From Lachnospiraceae bacterium (GTDB lineage Bacteria; Bacillota; Clostridia; Lachnospirales; Lachnospiraceae), in NCBI GenBank assembly GCA_017518735.1, contig JAFWTY010000021.1, positions 1 through 48,887 on the forward strand: a DNA stretch of 48,887 nucleotides, in the 5' to 3' direction. Position 1 is the stretch's first letter. The number at the start of each line of letters is the position of its first letter. This document shows, in pieces, positions 35,180 through 43,915 of this stretch. The notes under the pieces are model-generated. The model did no database searches and was not told the DNA's origin. It saw only the letters and a program-made list of their open reading frames with translations. The translations under genes were made by a program, and so were the position numbers.

Positions 35180-36114
35180 TGGAACCTGTTAACAAAAATG
35201 CTACAAAAGAAGCGCGCGAGTTATTAGAGTTTCTTTATGATACAGCAGGAAAAAAACTTATTTCCGGACAGCATACACAGACGATTCCCATGGAGGAAGC
35301 GGATTATATCTATGAAGTGACGGGAAAAAGGCCGAAACTTCAGGGTTTCGAACTTCTGGGCTATTCACCGAATGTCAATCGGTTGGATGCAACAGAGGAA
35401 TGTCTTACGGAAGTTGATGAAAACCTTGGTACCGTAGAGACAGCCATTAAGTGGGCGAAAGAAACAAACGGAATCGTTTCCTATTGCTTTCACTGGTTTT
35501 CTCCGATCGGAGGAAGGGATAAGAGTTTTTACGCAATCAATACGGATTTCGATGCGAGAAAAGTATTGGAAGAAGGTTCTGAAGAAGAGAAGAAGTTTTA
35601 CTCGGATCTTGATGTGATTGCCAAAGAACTGCTTAAGTTTAAAGAGGAAAACATTCCGATTCTCTGGCGTCCCTTTCACGAAGCCGACGGAAAGTGGTTT
35701 TGGTGGGGGGCAAAGGGTGACGAGACCGGAAAACAGTTATATATAAAAATGTTCCGTTACTATACGGAAGTCTATCATATGGATCATCTGATCTGGGTTT
35801 GGAATTCACCCGTTCCGGAAGGCTATCCGGGAGATGAGTATGTAGACGTAATATCCGTGGATGTCTATTTGGAGCCCGGAACAAAAACGGATTATGCCAA
35901 AGAGTATGAGAATCTTCGAAAGATTACAAAGACCGACAAGGTCGCAGCTCTTGGTGAAGTCGGAATATTGCCGGATATGGATCTTTGGGAGAAGAGTAAA
36001 GTCCCCTGGGCATATTTCATGACCTGGTCGAAAGAATTCTGTATCGGCGAAAAGCATAACAAAAAAGAGGATTTTCAGAAGACATATCAGTCTGAAAACC
36101 TGATTACATTATAA
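35176..36114 (+). CDS. glycoside hydrolase family 26 (beta-mannanase-like), no signal peptide
   Basis: 312 residues. GH26 signature: SGQHTQT at the N-terminus, FHWFSPIGG, the acid/base Glu in RPFHEADGKWFWWG and the nucleophile Glu in VAALGEVG; YWVWNSP-like WVWNSPVPEGYPGDEYVD is also typical. GH26 enzymes cleave beta-1,4-mannans or mixed glucans. There is no signal peptide or anchor, so it should act in the cytoplasm on imported oligosaccharides, unless secreted otherwise. The upstream partner is a four-TM protein, not a transporter I can identify. Confidence 0.88.
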   Translation: MMEPVNKNATKEARELLEFLYDTAGKKLISGQHTQTIPMEEADYIYEVTGKRPKLQGFELLGYSPNVNRLDATEECLTEVDENLGTVETAIKWAKETNGIVSYCFHWFSPIGGRDKSFYAINTDFDARKVLEEGSEEEKKFYSDLDVIAKELLKFKEENIPILWRPFHEADGKWFWWGAKGDETGKQLYIKMFRYYTEVYHMDHLIWVWNSPVPEGYPGDEYVDVISVDVYLEPGTKTDYAKEYENLRKITKTDKVAALGEVGILPDMDLWEKSKVPWAYFMTWSKEFCIGEKHNKKEDFQKTYQSENLITL

Positions 36115-36149
36115 TTTCTAAATTTCAGGAAACGAAAGAGAGTGTTGAA

Positions 36150-36650
36150 ATGAAGAAAAGCTCAAAAACAGCCATTATGTACGGTGTCATTATTGCATTG
36201 TCAATCGGTGTTGTTGTGACCGCTGTAATGGTATCGAAAAAACCGAAGATTACGGTAGAGGAAGAATCGCCTTCCATTTCCGTGGAAAACCAAATCACCT
36301 TCTATGAAGAGAGTACGGAAGAAATCGATCTTTCCGAGATTGTGGTCAGAGCAAGAGTTATTGACGATAACGTCAACGTAAGAACCGGCCCCGGAACCGA
36401 GGCAAAGCGTCTGGGAAGTGCTTATTACGGAAATACTTTTGATTATATTTCCCAGAGCAGTGACGGATGGACCAAAATCGTTTACGACGGAAACGATGCA
36501 TATATTTATTCCGAGTATGTGGAGCTGGTTCCTATGGTTCTGGATGTGGAAGGAAACTATACAGAGTACCTCGGAGCGGATGCACCGACGCAGGAAGAAA
36601 TGGCTGTCTGGACCGGAGCAGTTACGGAAGGTGACGAGGAGAATCCTTAA
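36150..36650 (+). CDS. membrane-anchored SH3b protein
   Basis: 166 residues. TM at about 8-28, an acidic linker, then one bacterial SH3 domain (about 68-130): ARVIDDNVNVRTGPGTEAKRLG and SDGWTKIVYDGNDAYIYSEYVEL. Bacterial SH3 domains bind cell wall peptides or metals. AAGAGAG precedes the ATG. It follows GH26 by 35 nt and is convergent with the PBP gene. Confidence 0.85.
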   Translation: MKKSSKTAIMYGVIIALSIGVVVTAVMVSKKPKITVEEESPSISVENQITFYEESTEEIDLSEIVVRARVIDDNVNVRTGPGTEAKRLGSAYYGNTFDYISQSSDGWTKIVYDGNDAYIYSEYVELVPMVLDVEGNYTEYLGADAPTQEEMAVWTGAVTEGDEENP

Positions 36651-36657
36651 GGAAATT

Positions 36658-36822
36658 AGTAAGAGAATAGTAAGAGAATAGTAAGAGAATAGCAAGGGAA
36701 TTAGTAAGAAGATTATGATTGTATCATAAGATAATGACTGAATCATAAGATAAGAACTGAATTATAAAAAACTGAATCATAAGATAAGAACTGAGTCATT
36801 AGCAACTGAACCATAAACATAA
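36658..36822 (+). repeat. two families of short tandem repeats after the SH3b gene
   Basis: First AGTAAGAGAAT (11 bp) at 36658, 36669 and 36680, then a degenerate copy at 36691. Then units ending in CTGA with ATCATAAGATAA at the front: 36723 (19), 36742 (19), 36761 (15), 36776 (19), 36795 (15), 36810 (partial). They fill the gap to the terminator. Confidence 0.88.
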
Positions 36823-36823
36823 G

Positions 36824-36853
36824 AAAACCGACTGCGTTATGCAGTCGGTTTTT
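36824..36853. terminator. bidirectional terminator between SH3b and PBP genes
   Basis: Stem 36824-36835 with 36841-36852, loop GTTAT, A-run and T-run on the two sides. Confidence 0.92.
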
Positions 36854-36897
36854 GTATTTCAGTATATGAATACGATTTCATATTATTCAGGAACGTA

Positions 36898-39522
36898 TCA
36901 GTTTCCTTCCTGTTGCTGTTGCTGCTGTGCAAGGGCGGCAGCTCTGGCTGCTTCCAATTCGGCTGCCTGTTGGGCAATTATCGCCTGTGCATTCGGCTGC
37001 AGGAAGAATTCCGTGTTATGAGGACACATACGGCTCTTAGCCAGGTTATATTCGCTCTGAATGGTATTCAGAGTTTCGGAAGGATGAAGTTCCGTAATAC
37101 CCTCCACTTTGAAAGGACAGTTCTCGCAAGCGGGAAGTCCGCAGTATTCGCAGATGGATCCGACATAGTGAACGTCGCAGGAAGCAGTGGGAACGGTTCC
37201 CTGAGCAAAATACTCGGTCTTTAAGCAACCGTCGCATAATCCCTGAATCGGAAGTTTACCGGACTTGGAGCAAACAGTAGCGGTTACGATACCGTTCGGC
37301 ATCGGGAAGGTCTTCTTGGGAAGTTCCGCATGTACTCTGGACATTACGGCACGCCACAACTTCTGAGCAAGGGTTCTGGAACCATCATTTGCAAGTTTCT
37401 CATTGTTGTCAAAACCTGCCCATACGGTAGCGGTATAGTAAGGAGTGAAACCTGCAAACCAAACGTCGTTGTAATCGGAAGTGGTACCGGTCTTACCTGC
37501 GATAGCCATATTTCCGAAGTTAACGCCTCCACCGGTACCTCCGTTAACTACGCTGACCATGGCATCGGTTAAGAGGAAAGCAGTGGTTTCCTTAATGATC
37601 TGAGTACCTTCCTGATTGGTTTTGTCAATTAATACGTTTCCGTCATTGTCTAAAATCTTGGTATATAAAGTCGGTTTGATATACTTGCCCTGATTTGCGA
37701 TGGAAGCATAAGCGGCATTCAGTTCCATATTGGTAACACCATCAGTCAAACCACCGAGAGCAAGAGACTGGTTGATATCACCTACAACACGTCCGTCAGA
37801 TGTGGTTCTGGATTCCACAAGGGTGGTAAATCCGAACTTTAACAAATAATTATATGCCAGCTTCGGAGTAACCTGTGTAATGGTTTTTACGGCGAGAATA
37901 TTGAGGGACTGTGCAATACCCTGTCTCAGAGACTGAATACCACGATAAGCACCACCGTACCAGTTGGATACGGGACGTCCGTTGGAGTAGTTGTAAGGCT
38001 CATCGACTTTGACATCCGCAAGAGTCAGTCCGACGGAGTCAAAAGCAGGAGCATAGGCCGCTACAACCTTAAATGTGGAACCGGGCTGTCTCATGGTGTT
38101 GGATGCACGGTTCAATGTTCTGGATGCAAGTTTCGGACCACGGCCTCCGACCATAGCTACTACATAACCGGTGGACTGATCCTCAACGGTTAAGGAAACC
38201 TGAGGCTGTAAGGTGATGGAAGCGTTCTCGGCACGAACTTCATCGCCTTCCTCCATTACGGCAGCTTTGTATTCTTCAATTGCTGCATAAGCATCTTCTT
38301 CACTGTTGAAGAGTGAATTGAATTTCGAGTTTGTCTGCTTGAAATATTTTTCAAACATCTGAGGACTGTGGTTTACCAGACTTCCGTCCGCTTTGTCGAC
38401 GGTAAGATTATAGGTCAGATAGTATTTTACATTGGCAGGGAAGTTATCTTCATTGGAGAATACTTCATCGGCGATGGACTGAATCTGAGGATCCATCGTG
38501 GCATAGATTTTTAAACCGCCGCTGTAAAGCATACGATATGCCTGCTGGGAATCATATCCGCAGTATTCCTGCAAATCTTCCACAACCTGCTCGGTTAATT
38601 CGTCTACGAAGTAGGAGTTGATGGCATTGTCTGCGGAAGACTGGTTTACGGTCTGAATGCGGGCATAAACATCATCTTCCTTGGCTTCCTGGTATTCGGC
38701 CTCGGTAATATAACCCTGTTCATACATCTTTCTTAAGGTAATATCACGACGTTCCTTATTGTTTTCCGGATGAGAGATCGGATTCAGTCCGGAAGGATTC
38801 TGGGTAATAGCTGCGATTACGGCACATTCGGAAAGGTTTAACTGATATACCTGTTTTCCGAAATAGCGCATGGAAGCAGCCTGAACACCGAGGGTGTTCT
38901 GACCCAGGTTGATGGTATTCATATATAATTCGAGAATCTGTTCCTTGGAAAGTTCCTGTTCGATGTTTACCGCCAGATACTGCTCCTGGATCTTACGTTT
39001 TACCGTGGCCATTTTATCGGTCTCGGTTGCCCAGCCTTCAAAAACGTTGTTCTTCAGCAACTGCTGAGTAATGGTGGAACCACCCTGGGACTTTTCACCG
39101 CCGGACTTAATGATGGTAGTACCGGAACGGAGAATACCTTTGATATCGATACCGTTGTGAGAATAGAAACGCTCATCCTCGATGGCAACGAATGCATTTG
39201 CAAGGTTCTGCGGAATCTTCTCCATGGATACGTAAGTACGGTTGGAGTTTTCCGCAATCAGTTTGGTCATTTCATGACCTTCGGAGTCGTATACGGTAGT
39301 AGCATATCCTTCGGGAACAACGTCGAGAGAGGAGATGTCCGGAGCGGAACTGATAATACCCTTGAAAGCACCGACACCGACACAGACAACTCCGACAATC
39401 ACGGCAACCACTCCGATAAGGAAAATCTTAAGGAGCAGGACACCGCCCATTTTTCTGAATTTAATACCTCTTGAAACGAGTTCGCCCTGAATTTTGCGAA
39501 CTCCTTTTCGTCCGTAATTCAT
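36898..39522 (-). CDS. class A penicillin-binding protein (PBP1A-like)
   Basis: 874 residues: a cytoplasmic start, TM at about 27-52, glycosyltransferase 51 domain (EDERFYSHNGIDIKGILRS with catalytic Glu, STITQQLLKN) and transpeptidase domain with SxxK as STFK, SxN as SLN and KTG as GKTGTTSDYND. It polymerises and cross-links peptidoglycan outside the membrane. After the transpeptidase comes a Cys-rich region with nine cysteines (CSKSGK, LCDGC, ICEYCGLPACENCPFK) and an Ala/Gln-rich end. GGAAAGG lies before the ATG. The gene is divergent from yigZ. Confidence 0.95.
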   Translation of the reverse strand: MNYGRKGVRKIQGELVSRGIKFRKMGGVLLLKIFLIGVVAVIVGVVCVGVGAFKGIISSAPDISSLDVVPEGYATTVYDSEGHEMTKLIAENSNRTYVSMEKIPQNLANAFVAIEDERFYSHNGIDIKGILRSGTTIIKSGGEKSQGGSTITQQLLKNNVFEGWATETDKMATVKRKIQEQYLAVNIEQELSKEQILELYMNTINLGQNTLGVQAASMRYFGKQVYQLNLSECAVIAAITQNPSGLNPISHPENNKERRDITLRKMYEQGYITEAEYQEAKEDDVYARIQTVNQSSADNAINSYFVDELTEQVVEDLQEYCGYDSQQAYRMLYSGGLKIYATMDPQIQSIADEVFSNEDNFPANVKYYLTYNLTVDKADGSLVNHSPQMFEKYFKQTNSKFNSLFNSEEDAYAAIEEYKAAVMEEGDEVRAENASITLQPQVSLTVEDQSTGYVVAMVGGRGPKLASRTLNRASNTMRQPGSTFKVVAAYAPAFDSVGLTLADVKVDEPYNYSNGRPVSNWYGGAYRGIQSLRQGIAQSLNILAVKTITQVTPKLAYNYLLKFGFTTLVESRTTSDGRVVGDINQSLALGGLTDGVTNMELNAAYASIANQGKYIKPTLYTKILDNDGNVLIDKTNQEGTQIIKETTAFLLTDAMVSVVNGGTGGGVNFGNMAIAGKTGTTSDYNDVWFAGFTPYYTATVWAGFDNNEKLANDGSRTLAQKLWRAVMSRVHAELPKKTFPMPNGIVTATVCSKSGKLPIQGLCDGCLKTEYFAQGTVPTASCDVHYVGSICEYCGLPACENCPFKVEGITELHPSETLNTIQSEYNLAKSRMCPHNTEFFLQPNAQAIIAQQAAELEAARAAALAQQQQQQEGN

Positions 39523-39588
39523 AAGTAAGCCTTTCCGGTTTTGTTTTCACAAAAACCTCGCCTAGAGTACATACTCATAGATAGTTAC

Positions 39589-39594
39589 ATTATA
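39589..39594 (-). promoter_or_regulatory. -10 box of the PBP gene
   Basis: Minus strand TATAAT, 67 nt before the start; no clear -35. Confidence 0.5.
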
Positions 39595-39634
39595 CCAAAA
39601 TATTCCGAAAAATAAAAGAAAAATAAACAATCAT

Positions 39635-39664
39635 TTGCCCAGGGACTATCGGATATGGTAAAAT
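39635..39664 (+). promoter_or_regulatory. promoter of yigZ, implying a leaderless mRNA
   Basis: TTGCCC (39635-39640), 18-nt spacer, extended -10 TGG-TAAAAT (39659-39664). Only 6 nt separate the -10 box from the ATG at 39671. Confidence 0.65.
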
Positions 39665-39670
39665 GTCGAT

Positions 39671-40294
39671 ATGAAAATTCTGGTATCTCCCGGTGTAGGA
39701 GAATATGAAGAAAAGAAATCCCGGTTTATTGCCCATCTTGCTTCGGTTAGCACGGAAGAAGAAGCAGTGGCTTTTTTTGATGAAATCAAGAAAAAATACT
39801 GGGATGCGAAGCATAACTGCACAGCCTTCGTAATCGGAGAAGATGCATCCCTTACCCGTTGCAGTGATGACGGAGAACCATCCGGAACGGCTGGAAAGCC
39901 GATATTGAATGTGCTTTTGCATTCCGAAATTCGTAACATTGCCTGTGTGGTAACCAGATATTTCGGAGGAACCCTGCTTGGAACGGGAGGCTTGATCAAG
40001 GCCTATTCCGATGCCGTATCCGCAGCTGTATCAAACAGTGTTGTGGCCGAGGAAATCAAAGGCATTCGAATTCCTTTCGTCATTGAATATGAAAACTATT
40101 CCAAGGTACAGTCGGAACTCGAAAGAAACGGAGTTTCCTTAAAGGATGCCGCATTTACCGACAAAGTCAGTGCGGCTGTTGAGATTCCGGCGGAGATGGA
40201 AGAGGAAGTGAAGGGAATTCTTACCAGAATTACCTGCGGAAAAGTAAAGATCGAAGAATATTCGGACTGCATCATCCGAAAGATGACAGAATAA
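39671..40294 (+). CDS. yigZ: YigZ/IMPACT family protein
   Basis: 207 residues. The UPF0029 N-domain shows EEKKSRFIAHL, DAKHNCTAFV, SDDGEPSGTAGKPIL and TRYFGGTLLGTGGLIKAYSDAV; the C-terminal part is the DUF1949 ferredoxin-like fold. Homologs bind nucleic acids or ribosome-associated factors (eukaryotic IMPACT inhibits GCN2); the bacterial role is unclear. No ribosome site is present and the ATG falls at the predicted transcription start. Followed by thyA after 18 nt. Confidence 0.92.
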   Translation: MKILVSPGVGEYEEKKSRFIAHLASVSTEEEAVAFFDEIKKKYWDAKHNCTAFVIGEDASLTRCSDDGEPSGTAGKPILNVLLHSEIRNIACVVTRYFGGTLLGTGGLIKAYSDAVSAAVSNSVVAEEIKGIRIPFVIEYENYSKVQSELERNGVSLKDAAFTDKVSAAVEIPAEMEEEVKGILTRITCGKVKIEEYSDCIIRKMTE

Positions 40295-40312
40295 ACAATA
40301 AAGGGGAAGAAT

Positions 40313-41161
40313 ATGAGTTTAGCGGATCAGATTTTTATCAACATGTGTAAGGATATTTTGGAAAACGGTACCAGTACCGAAGGCGAGAAGGTCCGTCCGA
40401 AGTGGGAAGACGGTACAAGTGCTTATACCATTAAGAAATTCGGTGTGGTAAACCGTTATGATCTGTCCAAGGAATTTCCGCTTATCACGCTTCGTAAAAC
40501 GGCATTAAAATCCGCAACGGACGAAATGCTTTGGATCTGGCAGAAAAAATCCAACAACGTACATGATCTTCACAGCCATATCTGGGACTCCTGGGCCGAT
40601 GAAAACGGTTCCATCGGAAAAGCATACGGCTATCAGATGAGTGTGAAGCATCATTATAAAGAAGGAGATATGGATCAGGTAGATCGTGTGATCTATGACC
40701 TGAAGAACAATCCGTTCTCGAGAAGAATCATGACAAACATCTATGTGCATCAGGATTTGAGCGAAATGCATCTTTATCCCTGCGCTTACAGCATGACTTT
40801 TAATGTAACGCAGAAACCGGGAGATGATAAACTTACCCTGAATGCCATCTTAAACCAGCGTTCCCAGGACGTGCTTGCGGCAAATAACTGGAACGTAGTG
40901 CAGTATTCCGTTTTGGTACACATGCTGGCCCAGGTATGCGATATGAAGGTCGGAGAACTGGTTCACGTCATTGCGGATGCGCATATCTATGACCGTCACG
41001 TTCCCATTGTAAAAGAACTGATTGAGCGTCCGACTTATGAGGCGCCGAAATTCTGGCTGAATCCTGATATCCATGATTTCTACCAGTTTACGAGAAACGA
41101 CGTAAAGGTTGAAAATTACGTAACGGGACCTCAAATTGAGAATATTCCGATTGCAATTTAA
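40313..41161 (+). CDS. thyA: thymidylate synthase
   Basis: Methylates dUMP to dTMP with methylene-tetrahydrofolate. 282 residues, closest in style to the B. subtilis ThyA/phage type rather than E. coli. The nucleophile is Cys in LYPCAYSM; SRR in NPFSRR binds phosphate; NVVQYSVLVHMLAQ and HIYDRHVP are conserved. AAAGGGGA precedes the ATG. folA follows after 52 nt, a logical pair since ThyA makes the dihydrofolate that FolA reduces. Confidence 0.96.
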   Translation: MSLADQIFINMCKDILENGTSTEGEKVRPKWEDGTSAYTIKKFGVVNRYDLSKEFPLITLRKTALKSATDEMLWIWQKKSNNVHDLHSHIWDSWADENGSIGKAYGYQMSVKHHYKEGDMDQVDRVIYDLKNNPFSRRIMTNIYVHQDLSEMHLYPCAYSMTFNVTQKPGDDKLTLNAILNQRSQDVLAANNWNVVQYSVLVHMLAQVCDMKVGELVHVIADAHIYDRHVPIVKELIERPTYEAPKFWLNPDIHDFYQFTRNDVKVENYVTGPQIENIPIAI

Positions 41162-41213
41162 AAGCCCGAAACAAGAATCGGAAATCAGAACTTCCAATAT
41201 TAAGGAGAAAAAT

Positions 41214-41708
41214 ATGTATTGTATTTTATCGGCAGACGAAAACTGGGGAATCGGAAAAGACAATAAGCTCTTGGTTTCCATCCCTGCGGATATGAAAATG
41301 TTTCGTGAGAAAACCATCGGAAACGTGGTAATCATGGGAAGAAAAACATTGGAATCCTTCCCGAAGGGACTTCCTTTAAAAGACAGAGTAAATATTGTAT
41401 TGTCTTCCAAGGGAGAGGAGTCCGGAAACGGTGAAATCATCGTTCGAAGCGTGGAAGAAGCCGTTGAAGAAGCCAAGAAATACCCGGATAAGAAGATTTT
41501 TGTCATCGGTGGCGGAAGTATTTATAAGCAGTTTCTTCCCTATGTGGATACGGCTTATGTTACAAAAATCGACCACGCATATGACGCCGATACATTTTTC
41601 CCGAATCTGGATGAAGATAACGAATGGGAACTGACCGAAGAGAGTGATGAGCAGGTTTGTTTTGACATCGTTTATACATTCAGAACCTATGAAAGAAAGC
41701 AGAAGTAA
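41214..41708 (+). CDS. folA: dihydrofolate reductase
   Basis: Start ATG 41214, with TAAGGAGA 9 nt upstream; the frame is open farther up but without a ribosome site. 164 residues, normal for FolA. Features: ADENWGIGKDNKLLVSIPADMKMF with the substrate Asp region, GNVVIMGRKTLESFP for NADPH, and FVIGGGSIYKQFLPYVDTAYVTKID. Reduces dihydrofolate with NADPH. The stop codon abuts the stop of the convergent GGDEF gene with no intergenic base. Confidence 0.96.
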   Translation: MYCILSADENWGIGKDNKLLVSIPADMKMFREKTIGNVVIMGRKTLESFPKGLPLKDRVNIVLSSKGEESGNGEIIVRSVEEAVEEAKKYPDKKIFVIGGGSIYKQFLPYVDTAYVTKIDHAYDADTFFPNLDEDNEWELTEESDEQVCFDIVYTFRTYERKQK

Positions 41709-42797
41709 TCAGTAAACGACCTGATTTCTGCCGGAAGTTTTTCCCTGATACAGTTTCTGGTCGGCCTTGGAGATGGAAGCTTCGATTCCGATAATTTCGG
41801 AATAATCTTCCACACCGATTGTCAGGGTAATATGAATTTGATTATCTTTATGATGAAAAACAGTCTTTTCAATTTGCGTCCGCATGCCTTCCAAAACCGT
41901 TTTGGCCTGGGCTCCGGATGCATTTTCAAATACAAATAAGAATTCCTCACCGCCCCATCTGGCAACACTTCCTTTTCCTCTCATCGTTTCTTTAAAGATT
42001 GCGGAAATGCTGGTTAAGATATAATCGCCGGCTTCATGTCCGTAAGTATCGTTGATTTTTTTGAAAAAATCGATATCGGCGATGGCTACGGTAAAGGGAG
42101 CATTGGTTCGCTCATAGTTATAGGTAAGCATATTCAGTTTGTTGGTCATATTACGACGGTTCGGAAGACCGGTGAGGGTGTCGGTTGCCGCCATTTCGCG
42201 AAGGCGTTCATTGGTATCACGCAGGTTTTGTTCCGCAGCGTTGAACTTGTTGGAATAGAAAAATGCTATGACCTGTATTACAAGGGCATAGAAGATGGCG
42301 GACATGATATGGAAGTAGATTGCCCAGAACTTTGTAAAATCCAGGTTATTGGGGAAGAGTTGTGTCAGTAAAGCAAGTGCAATGAAGTCTATTGAGATGA
42401 CAAGTAAGAGTTTTCTTTTTGTTTGCGGATCTATTTCCAGAGTGAAATACAATACCAGAATTTCAACGATCAGACACCACTGAAAATTGGTTTTCCATCC
42501 GGTGACCAGGGTCAGTAACGTTGGAATTGCCACAATAAAAGAACCAAAAAAGTTCATCGCAAAGTTTGTGCGATTTCGGTAGGTATATAGGAAACTCAGT
42601 AAGAAAAAGCTGGAGCAGATACACTCAATAATTGCAATGATATAGTAGGTTGTGGCAAATAGGGCAACGCTGGTTAAGATAAAATAGAACAGAAAAATCA
42701 GGGAAAGTGAGCGAATAAAAACAGCAAGATCCTTCATTTCCGGACCTTCCTTCGGAGCCATATTCAAAAAAGTAAGGAATCTGCGCCTGAGTTTCAT
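41709..42797 (-). CDS. membrane diguanylate cyclase (GGEEF)
   Basis: ATG 42797 with AGGGGG upstream is preferred over TTG 42821. 362 residues. Five to six TM segments in the first 180 residues with little outside loop, a coiled linker (NAAEQNLRDTNERLREMAA), then GGDEF: DTLTGLPNRRN, IADIDFFKKINDTYGHEAGD and ARWGGEEFLFVF. GGEEF is an active variant. No RxxD inhibitory site is obvious. Makes c-di-GMP; the membrane part may sense a lipophilic or redox signal. Confidence 0.9.
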   Translation of the reverse strand: MKLRRRFLTFLNMAPKEGPEMKDLAVFIRSLSLIFLFYFILTSVALFATTYYIIAIIECICSSFFLLSFLYTYRNRTNFAMNFFGSFIVAIPTLLTLVTGWKTNFQWCLIVEILVLYFTLEIDPQTKRKLLLVISIDFIALALLTQLFPNNLDFTKFWAIYFHIMSAIFYALVIQVIAFFYSNKFNAAEQNLRDTNERLREMAATDTLTGLPNRRNMTNKLNMLTYNYERTNAPFTVAIADIDFFKKINDTYGHEAGDYILTSISAIFKETMRGKGSVARWGGEEFLFVFENASGAQAKTVLEGMRTQIEKTVFHHKDNQIHITLTIGVEDYSEIIGIEASISKADQKLYQGKTSGRNQVVY

Positions 42798-42823
42798 TCT
42801 GCCCCCTAAAAGCCTACGCAAAT

Positions 42824-42829
42824 ATTATA
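42824..42829 (-). promoter_or_regulatory. -10 box of the GGEEF gene
   Basis: Minus strand TATAAT with TGT just before it; no clear -35. 26 nt before the start. Confidence 0.5.
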
Positions 42830-42859
42830 ACATAAGGATTCCGGGCAATCCACTTTTTA

Positions 42860-42887
42860 TTGACTTTTAGGAACGGTTTATTATAAT
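42860..42887 (+). promoter_or_regulatory. promoter of dapA
   Basis: TTGACT (42860-42865), 16-nt spacer, TATAAT (42882-42887). The 49-nt leader is too short for a lysine riboswitch. Confidence 0.75.
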
Positions 42888-42936
42888 ATAATCGAATAAT
42901 AAGAAGAAATGTAACAATCCCAAGGAGGAATGCGAA

Positions 42937-43821
42937 ATGTCAGTATTTACGGGCGCAGCGGTAGCGATTGTGACACCGTTTCATGAGGACGGAAGTGTAG
43001 ATTACGATCAGTTTGCCGCTAATATTGAAGAGCAGATTGCAAACAAAACAGATGCAATTGTTGTATGCGGAACCACAGGTGAAGCAGCAACTCTTTCCCA
43101 GAAGGAACATCTGGAAGCAATTGAATTCTGTGCACGTGTGGTAAACGGAAGAGTTCCTGTAATTGCAGGATCCGGTTCCAACTGCACCGAAGAAGGTATT
43201 TATATGTCCACCGAAGCAGAGAAGCGCGGTGTGGATGCACTTTTGCTTGTAACCCCGTATTACAACAAGGCAACCCAGAAGGGACTCTATAAACATTTTA
43301 AGGCAATTGCTGACAGCGTAAAGATTCCCTGCATTCTTTACAACGTACCTTCCAGAACCGGCGTAAACATCGCACCGGAAACCGTTGTAAAACTCTGCAC
43401 GGAAGTTGAGAACATTGTCGGAATCAAGGAAGCAAGCGGAAACATTTCCCAGATTGCAAAGCTTATGCATCTTGCAAACGGAAAAGTGGAACTGTATTCC
43501 GGAAACGATGACCAGATTGTGCCGATTCTTTCTTTGGGCGGTCTTGGTGTTATTTCCGTACTTTCCAATGTCGCTCCGAAGGAAACACATGATATCTGCG
43601 AGCTTTTCTTTGAAGGAAAGGTAAAGGAGTCCAGAGATCTTCAGTTAAAGGCACTTCCTTTGGTCGATGCACTTTTCTGCGAAGTAAACCCGATTCCCGT
43701 AAAGAAGGCAATGGCATATCTCGGAAAATGCAAGGAAGTATACAGAAGTCCTTTGTGTGAAATGGAAGAGGCACATGCTGAATTGTTGAAGAAAGAAATG
43801 GAAAACTTCGGTATTCTGTAA
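42937..43821 (+). CDS. dapA: 4-hydroxy-tetrahydrodipicolinate synthase
   Basis: Condenses pyruvate and aspartate semialdehyde, the first step to lysine and diaminopimelate. 294 residues, TIM barrel. Features: VCGTTGEAATLSQKEH, YYNKATQKGLYKHF, catalytic Tyr in LYNVPSRTGVN and Schiff-base Lys in VGIKEASG. CAAGGAGG lies before the ATG. Separated from dapB by its own terminator. Confidence 0.98.
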   Translation: MSVFTGAAVAIVTPFHEDGSVDYDQFAANIEEQIANKTDAIVVCGTTGEAATLSQKEHLEAIEFCARVVNGRVPVIAGSGSNCTEEGIYMSTEAEKRGVDALLLVTPYYNKATQKGLYKHFKAIADSVKIPCILYNVPSRTGVNIAPETVVKLCTEVENIVGIKEASGNISQIAKLMHLANGKVELYSGNDDQIVPILSLGGLGVISVLSNVAPKETHDICELFFEGKVKESRDLQLKALPLVDALFCEVNPIPVKKAMAYLGKCKEVYRSPLCEMEEAHAELLKKEMENFGIL

Positions 43822-43850
43822 ATTCAAAGCCAAAGAGCATACAAATCATG

Positions 43851-43881
43851 AAGGCACTTTCCGAAAAGAAGGTGCCTTTTT
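43851..43881 (+). terminator. terminator between dapA and dapB
   Basis: Stem 43851-43860 with 43869-43878 (one G-T pair), T-run to 43881. It may be only partly efficient, since dapB follows 35 nt later and no separate promoter is evident. Confidence 0.8.
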
Positions 43882-43915
43882 AAAACAAAAACGGTATCAA
43901 GGAAGGAGTTATAAA

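Noticed and set aside
42888..42936. Lysine riboswitch before dapA
   Set aside because: About 50 nt only, far shorter than an L box.
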